A DNA stretch of 64,000 bases from Gnetum montanum (lineage: Eukaryota; Streptophyta; Gnetopsida; Gnetales; Gnetaceae). Made by a program: the position numbers and the translations under genes. The notes under the pieces were generated by a model. The model saw nothing but the letters and a program-made list of their open reading frames with translations, did no database searches and was not told where the DNA came from. Positions 55,415-64,000 of the stretch are shown here, piece after piece (positions within the stretch are counted from its first letter, which is position 1; the number at the start of each line of letters is the position of its first letter). The stretch is from positions 154,484 to 218,483 of the forward strand of contig MNCI01033540.1 in assembly GCA_015680685.1 (NCBI GenBank), read 5' to 3'.

Positions 55415-57250
55415 TGAAACACCCTAAATTTTCAAGGCATTCTTACTTCACTAGGTCCTTGGAAGTTAGGTAGCATCATGTCACTTTGGCAAGAAATGGA
55501 TGCTTTGAGTTTAGATTGTCTAGTTCGGGAAATTTTCTATGTCTAGTGTTGATAGGCCTAACAGACTCTATAGCCTGCCCACCTAGGTAGTTGATCTAGC
55601 TGATAGTCTACTCAGAAGCGATGCATGGGGTTGTCAGTGGTGCTTAGGCTACGCAAAACAGTTCCGCAAGTTTTCTAGTCAAGAAGTTTGCTATGCTATG
55701 TAGCATAGAAAGCCTCAGAAGACAGTTGTAGGATGAAGTGCTACACTATGCTATGCTACGTAGTGTAGCAAAAGCAAGATAGAAAGACCCAACTTTCTTA
55801 GTGATTTCAATTGCACCTAGCAAGCACCCCTAGCCTTTCAAAACTAGTTGCTTTGCTTAACTTTAAGTCTTTCAGCAAAACTCCTTTCACTGGAAAAGTA
55901 GCAAATTAAAAAAAAAAGTAGGCTTTGTTGGCTACTACTAGGCATAGCACAACATAGCAAAAATGCAAGAATGACAAAGGGTGTCTCAGAAATGCAGGAT
56001 CAGCAAATTCGCAAGCTTTCACATCGCAAAGAGAAAATGTTGCAAATTGTCAACATGATCTTCAGACAAACATTTGCAATGTAAATTGCAATTAAGGCCA
56101 GCTGCTACGCTATGCTATGCTATGTAGCATAGCATAGCATAGCAAACATGCAGGAACAACCAACACACTTCCAAGGCTTCCAGCATTCACAATTGACTCC
56201 AACGTAGATTTCTTCTTCAAACTGGTGGCTACGCTATGCTACACTACATAGCGTAGCATAATGTAGGAAGCAACTATGCTACGCTAACATGCTATGCCAA
56301 TAGTATAACACAGCGTAGCAGGTGGTTGGACATAGTGTAGCGTAGCAAGCAGCCACGCTATGCCAAACATGCTAAGCTCCATAGCGTAGCACAACGTAGT
56401 AGGTGGCTACGCTACATCAGTGTGCTTAACTCCTTATTTGCATTGTTGGCACACCTAGTCCTAGCATCTCTAGTTTCAATAGCATGATTGCAATGTGGCA
56501 GGCTCGTTAATCAATCAACTTTACATGTCCATGCAGTATGGACACGTTAACACATTGTGGGTCTAGGGCACATGGTGTCCAAATTGCCTTTCTTGCATGC
56601 TCCTAGCCCTATAAATACCCTGATGAGCAATGCTCAAAGGGTTGGAAAATTTAAGGGTTGGTAAATTAACAGTTCAAAAGGGCAAATCGGTTGGAAAAAG
56701 ATTGAATTTGGTTGGCAATATTGAGCACTATTAACATTGGCGAGTTGACAAAAATCAAACAGTTAGGATTCTTGTTTGGCATTCTGTTAGCTCCCTTCTA
56801 TTTCTTTTGTAGCATTTTGCATTGTTAGCTCATAAATCCATGTTCAAGCATATAGTTGTCTTGCTTTGAATGTCTTTGGTTACTCTTGGAACCTCTATGC
56901 TTCCTAACGTCACACAACTGATTGTATCCACCTTGATAAAGTAAAGTCGTTATTTTGAAGCGGTGCATTTCTTAACTATAGTTTACTTCATTTTCTTGTA
57001 TATCATTGCATTTTACATCATTTTTGTTTCCTCAGATATAATAATCAATATTTTATGTTATAAAAATTGTTTTCAATCATGCATTTGCAAAAGGTCTAGT
57101 GACACCGATTAAGTCCTTGTCTGATCGACTAGACTGTTCAAGGAACCTGCTTTCTATTTTATCTAACATGGCCCTCACGTGGATCTAGGGTTAAGACTAT
57201 CCAACTGACGACCTCTCGGTGTTTCTAGCCACTGATGTTTTTGGTTACTA
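55415..57250 (+). repeat. 3' LTR of element G
   Basis: TGAAACACCCTAAATTTTC start; palindromes GCTACGCTATGCTATGC/GCATAGCATAGC at 55690-56420; TATA at 56610-56617; U5 block at 57109-57130; tail GGCCCTCACGTGGATC..CTCTCGGTGTTT..GTTACTA aligned with the end of the solo LTR (GGTGCCGACATTTTCTGTCG). Element E's antisense exon 1 begins 40 bp after its end. Confidence 0.8.
56610..56617 (+). promoter_or_regulatory. TATA box of element G 3' LTR
   Basis: GCCCTATAAATACCCTGATGAG, same context as 40082-40089. Confidence 0.65.
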
Positions 57251-57289
57251 AAGACTAGATTTTGACATCAAGGCAATGGTTTGCAGGAG

Positions 57290-60200
57290 CAAGCATAGGA
57301 ATCAAGGGCTCGCAACTGTTAATGAAGGGGATCACACCTTGTGATGTCTCCCTAGAGTGCACATTGAAGAATGGTAGGAGGCACTATCTACCTAGTAAGC
57401 TACTATGCTACCCTGATTTATATTGTGCATTCTTTTCACTATTGTCTCTAATGTGCTCACCATGCCCTGGCGCCATGGCTACTACAGTGACCACAACGTA
57501 ACTATTACTACTATGGCCATGGCTACCACCACAACTTCTATGCTATGGCTATTGCATGGTAGCTACAACTATCGTTGTGGTCACTGCCATTACCATCGTA
57601 GTTGTAACCATGGCTGTTATGTTGTAGCCATGACCGCCATTACTATGACTGGGCTATGTGTGCTTTGTCTATATTTTAGGCAAGGGTTTGGGGCATTCTA
57701 GGGAGTGTAGCATGCATGGGGAAGGGTTTCTTTCTATTTTTGTTATTTTTCTTTTTATTCCATGTGGTGGAACAGGGCAGGGTCTTTGGAAATGTTTTGT
57801 GCTTTTCCTCAGGTCATGTTACCCTTGACGGTGTGACTAGCAAGCTACACTATGTTTTCACTTATTATGCTACATAGGGCATAGCTACTACGCTACATTT
57901 GACATAGCCTCTACGCTACATGTAACATAGCCACTACACTGCACATGGTGTAGCTGCTACGCTACATGTGACATAGCCACTATGCTATGTGTAACATAGC
58001 TGCTACGATGCATGTGACATAACCACTACAACACACATGGCATAGCTACTACGCTACATGTGATGGAACCGCTACAGTCTGTGGGGGGTAGCTGCTACCC
58101 TGTGAGAGATGTTCGTGCTACACTATGTGGGATGCTATAATTGCTATGCTACATACAAGGTCATAGGGATAGGATGAACACTTAGAAAGAATTTTGGTTC
58201 ATTGATAGTGCTACAATTGTTATGTTCTATACAAGGTTGCTACGGTTGACAGAGGACTGTTACATTGCATGGAAGTGTAGCTGACACTTAGAAATTTTTT
58301 TAAATATTTTTTTGTTCAAGAATTTCCCTCATTGTAAACTAATGCTTTTGTTGTAAAATATAGGGTTATGTTGAAGTTTATGCTAGACGTGGTTGAATTA
58401 GTATGGGTTCTATGTTGTATAAGTGCCCTGGTGCCCAATGTTTCCCTGACACATGCATGAGTAGGGGACTAGGTGATCTAGTTTTGAGAAGGTGTGCAGG
58501 AGTTCTTAGAATTCCTACTTTGTCACTTCAGTGTCATAGGATGGTTGCACTTGGCTAGTGAGGAAATAGGCATCCTAAGTGAGACACTATTTCTTAGAGC
58601 AAATCGAGGCATTCTCAAATTTATGGGAGACAAGTCTACTAAAGGGTAAGAGGCAAGGGGCTCAAGCCAACATCCTAAAGGCTTAAGAATTTTGTCTTGG
58701 ATTTGGGTGATGTCAAAATTGAAGTGTTATCATAAATATAATACTATATTCATTGCTTGCCATATGGGTACATTTTTTCAAAATCCACCTGGAATCGTCT
58801 ACTATGCCGGTAGGTGAGTTCTATTTATATGATCAAGGATTTTATTTTTATATGTCTTGTATGATGTGAAACGCTTACTTGTTTTATCTATTGTTAGATT
58901 TGTGATCGACAATGATGGTCTTTATCTATTGTTTTATCTAGCTCAAACGGCCATTCAATAGTTTGCCTCTGCTAAGAACATACATGCTAGTGTTATAGAA
59001 TATCTTGGGGACAATTTTAGAACCTATCCAACCAAGTATTCCAAATTTTACATGAAATGTGAGGAGCTTGGATGGTTAGATGATGAGTGGACATCCCGTT
59101 GAGTACCCACTGTAAAGGAAGTGTTGGTGGAAATACCGCCATTCCCCACACAATTCACATTGGGTGAGCTATATCATGTACCCCTTTTCATGTAATCCAA
59201 ATCAGTTTAATTAATTATTCCTCCTTTATTTTTTTAATCTTTTACTTATTTTATTCTTGGTTTCCAAAGTGGCAGCCAAGTCTAAGGAGGTTAGCATAAT
59301 TATGTTGGGAGGTAATGAGGCTAACCTCCTCTTTAAGTATGGTGAGGTGGATGAATCATAGTGTTGGATATCTAGCGGGGCTCTAGTAATGATTCTCAAG
59401 AAGGTTTAAGAGGTTGGGCTCATGGAGCTATTTTTGGCTATAAACCCAGGGATTCGAACTATGGAAATGGTTGATCTTATGGATTCTTTTACCAAAAGTG
59501 TGAACCACTTTCACACATGAGTTCATGTTGTGTGAGTGGTGTTTGAGATTATTGATAGTATTTTCTCAAATCTTTTCAGTGTCCCTTCTGATGGTTTACC
59601 CATGGGGGAAAGGACTAGTAAAGATGTAGACCATTGGTGAGGCATAGAAGAGTGGTTGGGGATCATCAAGGATCACAAAGGCATCTATATGAAAAAGGTA
59701 AGATTAAAGGTAGCCCAAAATATTTACCCCATTTTCTAGGCTTGTGCCTTCCCCAAGTTGCTCTCCCAAGGGAAGATTCTTAGGGTAGAATAAGCCTGGA
59801 TTATGAGAGATGTGATGGAAGAGGGGATGCGATATAATTGGGCTAAGTACCTCTCAAAAGGCCTATGAGTGGAAATGACTAGGCCACAAGGCAAACTTGA
59901 GACGTGCTTCCATGTGCACTTTGCTAAATTTTTGGTGGTCCAAGAGAATGGATTTGGGTGGTACAGGATCGTACCTAGATATCCAAGCCATGGATCTACC
60001 ATGTATTTCACACCACCTGATCTCAAGATCCTCTAGAAGCTATCGAGGAGTCTTTTTCAATAATGACCAAGGATCAGGCAGGACCGTCTTTTCATATGTG
60101 TGATAGCTTTGGAGAGGCACCCCCTACCAATATGGGTAAAACAATGAGGGGAGCATGCCTCATTACAGAAACAATAAAATCAATGTTGTAGATCAAGAAG

Positions 60201-62013
60201 ACTCATCCTATATAAGAGCCTTCACGTGTGAGCAAAGTGAGGGGAAAAAGGCTACAGATTAGAATTTGCAATGTGCAATATGAGCTCATTGGTAAGTATG
60301 CTTTAACTAACTTATTTGCTACCTTCTTTTTCCATTTTATGGTTGTGTATCTTTATTGGACTAGTACCCTAATCTTGGCTTATGCCTAGTAGATAAGGAA
60401 GAGGTTGTAGCTCCTGAAGAGGAGGCCCCTACTACAAAAGAGGAGGCCCCTGCTACTAAAGAGGAAGCCCCCACTATTGAGGAGAAGTCCCCTACTGCAA
60501 AAGAGGTGGCCCCCATTGCAGAGGATCCTTTTATAGAGAATGCCCCACAACCTTAGGGACATATGATAGTAGAGGAAGCGGCTACACTTTTGAGGTAGCT
60601 TGAAGAAGAGGGGATGCATTTATAGGATGGTGAGTTTGATGATTTGTTTGATAGTGTGCCAATGGGTGACACCCCACTCTTAGCCCTAAGGGTTTGTTGG
60701 GTTCAAGTTTTGCACTATCATTTATGTTATCCTCTTATTTTTCCTCTCCTCTTCACTATGCTAACATGCCTTACTGCACAACAGGTACTAGTTCTACTAA
60801 GGACCATGAGTCTTCATCTACTTTCCATCTAGAACCATGAGCAGAAACTCTGGATAAGTTTGCCTTTATGGAAGGCATAGTAGATGACATGATTGACCAC
60901 CTAAAGCAAATTGACCCTAAGATAGGTGCACCTAAGCTATGACATTTGCTTTTTATGTGTTGTCCAATTTTTGCTACTGTCTCATGACTAACACTTTATT
61001 ATTTTGGTGTAATAGCTTCATTGCTCAAATGGGAAATAAAGCAAGTAGTTGAGGTGGAAGCTGTGCCTAAACTCCCTCTAGAGGTAATAGAGGTGCCTCA
61101 TCACATATATGATGAGGCAAGTAGATGTGTGCTACACTTGGCACGGTCACTATGGGAGTGTATATGTGTGAATGAAGACCTCTGAAAATGAGTTCAAAAG
61201 CTTGAGAAAGAAAAAGTGAATCACGTAGCTGAGCTAGAAGATTTGTGATCATGGTGTGAATTTCTAATAGCTTGAGATAATTATGATGGTAGTTGGCATA
61301 CGACTATAATTGATTATGCTAAATATTGGTTGGTTATATGAGGAAAAAATGAAGCCACACTCAAAGTAATTGAAAAACATCTACAGATGGATCTCTTGGC
61401 ACAAAAGAATTAGGATTGGAAAGATTATAGTGCCAAGGTATATGAATGGGGGTAGACACAGAAGAATTACAAACACATGTATAAGATGGAGTGTGTTGCT
61501 TATCACCAAAAGTACATAGATGGATCTATAGAATGTCATGATCATAAGCTATTAATTAATGCAATTAGTGCTACTCAAGCCTATGATAAATTTGCAAATA
61601 AATCTAGTGGTCAGTGAATCTCTTGAGAGGGAGATAACCATGCCTTCTAGAGAGGCTACCTCTACTACCTTTTCTTCAGGGCCACCCACATGGATGACCA
61701 TGGAAAAAGGAAATATTTTAGCAGGCATTGATATGGAAGGATAAGATTGGGCCAATTTGAGTGAGAAAGAAATTTTTTGATGCTTGGAATTTGGTCTTGA
61801 TAGCATAACACCAGACATGGATGCTAGCCCATCTCAAGTTAGCCTAATTTTACTTTATTGCAATTTATGCAATTTATTTCATGGTAGCCTTATGCATTGG
61901 TTTTCTGGCTCATTAGCTTCTTATTTTGGTCATGTTCTTGACTTGTGTAGAATCTAGTTGATGATGATGGACCTAGCACAGAAGTAGCTATAGATAAAGG
62001 AGAAGACCCATAG
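57290..62013 (+). pseudogene. Antisense spliced gene of unknown family, element E copy
   Basis: Plus-strand gene opposite to element E. Exon 1 near 57290 (LATVNE matches LAKVNE of G). Exon 2 58898-59163: FVIDNDGLY, YPTKYSKFYMKCEELGWLDD, FTLG, between TTGTTAG and GTGAGCT. Exon 3 about 59270-60291: KSKEVSIIMLGGNEANLLFK, YGEVDES, MVDLMDSFTKSVNHF, AKFLVVQENGFG, donor GTAAGTATG. Exon 4 60390-60700, acceptor TATGCCTAG, with a Glu-Glu-Ala-Pro repeat. Exon 5 from 60785 (FAFMEGIVDDMIDHLKQID), acceptor ACAACAG. Exon 6 from 61016 (VPHHIYDEASRCVLHLARSL, LQMDLLAQKN, FSSGPPTWMTMEK). Exon 7 61951-62013, acidic, stop TAG. Stops in most exons. The promoter is at 38797, displaced by element G. Confidence 0.7.
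57840..58110 (+). repeat. ~29-bp minisatellite of CTACGCTACATGTGACATAG type in intron 1
   Basis: About nine units of 28-30 bp, CTACGCTACATGTGACATAG followed by CCA or CTG. Each unit contains the near-palindrome CTACGCTACATGTGACATAG, related in sequence to the GCTACGTAGC palindromes of the LTRs. It lies in the first intron of the antisense gene. Just upstream, 57470-57640 is a patch of GTTGTGG/CCACAAC and GGCTAC inverted pieces. Confidence 0.8.
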
Positions 62014-62164
62014 CCTCTTCATTAGTGTTTTATGATTTTAAAATGTAATCCCCATTATCAGGTAATGCTGCAACTTTGAGTGTGAACATGATTTTTTGGA
62101 CTATGTATCTACAATGTGATGAAAAGTGAAGTTCTTTTTCCATTTCCTTTACTTAATATTTTGG

Positions 62165-62920
62165 TTGATATATTAGGCCCCTTGTGGTCCCCATGTTATA
62201 GTTAAAGGTTATTTTAGGCCATAGCTAGTTTAAGGCCATTCTGGGCCATGGGTAGTTAGCATGAAGAGTGGGCTACCAATTTTAGGCCTTGGCAGGTTGT
62301 GAGATAGTTTAAGGCCATTCCAAGCCATAGCTAGTTTAAGGCCATTTTGGGACATTGCTAGTTTAGGGCCATTTTAGGCCATAGCTAGTTTAAGGCCATT
62401 TTAGACCATAGCTAGTTTAAGGCCATTTTGGGTCATTGCTAGTTTAAGGCCATTTTGGGTCATAGCTATTTTAAGGCCATTTTAGGCCATGGGTAATTTA
62501 AGCTTAGGGGAGGTCACTAGTTTTAGGCCTTGGTGGGCCATGTGATAGTTTAAGGCCATTTTGGGCTATGACTAGTTTAAGGCCATTTCGGGCCATGGGT
62601 AGTTTAGGGACATTTCAAGCTGTGGGTAGTTTAGGGCCATTTTAGGATATGGTTAGTTTAAGGCCATTTTAGATCATGGGTAGTTTAAGTCTATTTCAGA
62701 TCATGGGTATTTTAAGGCCATTTCAAGCCATGGGTAGTATAGGGCCATTTCAAGCCATGGGTAGTTTATGACCATTTTGGGCCATGGGTAGTTTAGGGCC
62801 ATTTCAGGCCATAGGTAGCTTAAGGCCATTTCGAGCTATGGGTAGTTTAGGACCATTTTGAACCATGGGTAGTTTAAGGCCATTTCAAGCCATGGGTAGT
62901 TTAGGACCATTTCAAGCTGT
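62165..62920 (-). repeat. TTAAACTAGC-type minisatellite after protease, element E
   Basis: About 26 units of 27-29 bp, plus-strand consensus TAGTTTAAGGCCATTTTGGG followed by CCATGGG or CCATAGC. In the sense of element E (minus) this is CCAAAATGGCCTTAAACTA, identical in design to 43135-43445. This is the longest of the arrays here. Confidence 0.9.
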
Positions 62921-63083
62921 GATAACATAACTAACACAAAAGGTAAACACCATGCAAAATTGAAACCTGTACAAATAGAAGTGTTAAGAGAAAGGAACAA
63001 AAGAAGTAAAGTAGGGCCATGCCCTAATTGTGTAACTATTTCCTAACCTGATGTGGGTTAGGTAAAGCGTATGGCCTGGAGGA

Positions 63084-63929
63084 CTAAAAACGATATTCCT
63101 CTAGGCTATCATCAACTGTTGAGAAAGGCATCTCTACCCATATAGTTTGTTTGTGTGACTCATTAGTTTTGTCGAGCTTATTGGTGAGGCAACATTGGGT
63201 TTCGACATGGATAGGTGACACACCCTCAAAGATTTCTATTTTTGACCCCTGTTCCATCTTTATGTTGTTTATAGCTTGATGGGCTACATCATCATTGAAG
63301 ATCATCACTTCTTTGCCTACATAAGGTAGATGGATCTCTTAATGTATTGGCAAAGAGACGGCCCTTAGCTAGGGTAACCAAGATCTTCCCAAGATCAAAT
63401 GGAACCCAAGAATCTCTTCCATCACAATGAATTCTATGCTAGTGGGGAACTAATCCCCTACTACAAAGTTGATAGTGATGGTCCCCTTGACCACAACATG
63501 TGTCTTGTTGAAGGACTTTACAAAAGAAGTTGTCATGGGCTTGATCTAGTCTACTAGGCCTAGCTTATCAATGACAGGGAACGAGATCACATTGGTTGTA
63601 GCTTTGTCATCAATGTGCATTCTATGAATCTTATATTGACCTACTCGAATCATTATGAACATAGGGACAATGGTTACCTGACCCTTTTTGGAATTAGCTT
63701 TAATAGTGTTTTCATGAAAAATCAAGTGAGTTGTTTGTGTTTCTTTAGCCATAGATGGAAGCATAATAGCATGAATGGTTGTTTCCTCTATGAGGATGTC
63801 TTCTTTCATGGGTATAGATGGTAACACATGAATCAACGCTTCATGGTGTACTACGGAGGTCATTATTAAATCATACAAGCTTAATGTTATATTCTTTTGC
63901 TTTAGAGCTTGTTTAACTTGTGTAAGCAT
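63084..63929 (-). pseudogene. Aspartic protease of element E
   Basis: Minus strand. SLYDLIMTSVVHHEALIHVL, GQVTIVPMFIMIRVGQYKIHRM, then active site HIDDKATTNVISFPVIDKLGLVD; DDGA of the sister elements is DDKA here, so Gly is lost. It is open from 63929 to 63546. After a stop, THVVVKGTITINFVVG continues the fold, and a last open frame 63308-63084 ends before the minisatellite. Gag and the 5' LTR should lie beyond 64000. Confidence 0.8.
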
Positions 63930-64000
63930 GTCTAAAAATTCTTACCCAACACCTGGTAGTTTTGTAGTTTTTACTTCCTCTATGTACCCTGAGAGATGAA

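Larger units (their letters stand above)
38918..57250 (+). mobile_element. Element G: 18.3-kb Tat/Ogre-like element with antisense gene between protease and RT
   Basis: Bounded by related LTRs in direct orientation (38918-about 40750; 55415-about 57250). Inside, in order: gag remnant (41050-42350), protease (42392-42985), minisatellite (43135-43445), antisense gene (49760-43620) with its promoter (49903-49866), minisatellite (50085-50262), RT/RNase H/aRNH/integrase (50381-53499), two-part minisatellite (53515-54045), an extra 1-kb segment, polypurine tract and 3' LTR. It inserted into element E between E's antisense promoter and first antisense exon. A target duplication could not be confirmed (left flank GGCCA). 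Confidence 0.8.
30132..64000 (-). mobile_element. Element E: giant Tat/Ogre-like element, split by element G and a solo LTR
   Basis: Read right to left on the minus strand: protease (63929-63084; gag and 5' LTR lie off the window), minisatellite (62920-62165), antisense gene on the plus strand (57290-62013), insertion of element G (57250-38918), antisense promoter (38797-38833, plus), minisatellite (38580-38405), splice acceptor (38320), start of RT (38318-38264), solo LTR insertion (38258-36673), RT-RNase H-aRNH-integrase (36672-33272), 3' minisatellite (33240-32690), purine-rich tract and 3' LTR (32338-30132). That the two halves belong together is shown by G lying exactly between the antisense promoter and first exon, which are adjacent in G's own copy. 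Confidence 0.8.

Noticed and set aside
57262-57701. Plus-strand frames rich in Thr/Tyr/His (TTTMLW, HGSYNYRCGHCHYHR)
   Set aside because: Translation of GGCTAC/GTTGTGG simple-sequence patches; only the first bases correspond to antisense exon 1.

Overview
The window looks like intergenic DNA from a very large, repeat-filled plant nuclear genome. Conifer or another gymnosperm is a guess from element size and decay; nothing here fixes the species. I found no intact single-copy host gene, tRNA or rRNA. Nearly everything is nested, decayed Ty3/gypsy LTR retroelements full of stops and frameshifts, in AT-rich, apparently CpG-poor sequence. Coding calls were made by eye and are pseudogenes.

Layout. 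1-230: inverted LTR fragment. 231-3123: unassigned AT-rich DNA. 3124-12460 (+): element A, order gag, protease, archaeal-type RNase H, RT, RNase H, integrase. It is split by an insertion at 7339-10652 that has a perfect 5-bp target duplication and carries an antisense fragment of the augmin gene AUG6. About 13100-22192 (+): element B, with LTR, gag, protease, minisatellite and an antisense gene. 22193-26390: tandem array of 875-bp units with TATA boxes. 26391-30131 (+): element F, Athila-like gag-protease-RT, cut off by the next element. 30132 to the right edge (-): element E, one large Tat/Ogre-like element split by element G and by a young solo LTR (36673-38258). 38918-57250 (+): element G, an 18.3-kb Tat/Ogre-like element with both LTRs.

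The main discovery is in B, E and G. Between the protease and RT blocks each carries a gene on the opposite strand to gag-pol (B 20072-22192 -, G 43620-49760 -, E 57290-62013 +; in B no RT survives because the copy is truncated). The gene is conserved at protein level, appears to contain spliceosomal introns, ends in an acidic tail and, in G and E, has a matching TATA-type promoter block. I recognise no protein family in it. A minisatellite built on TTAAACTGGC marks both ends of this interval and also the 3' UTR after integrase. The RT exon starts after a plausible 3' splice site, as in Ogre elements, so the antisense gene sits inside what looks like the element's own intron.

Order of events from nesting: F is oldest, E inserted into F, G inserted into E between the antisense promoter and its first coding exon, a short TRIM inserted into an intron of G's antisense gene, and a CpG-rich solo LTR inserted into E.
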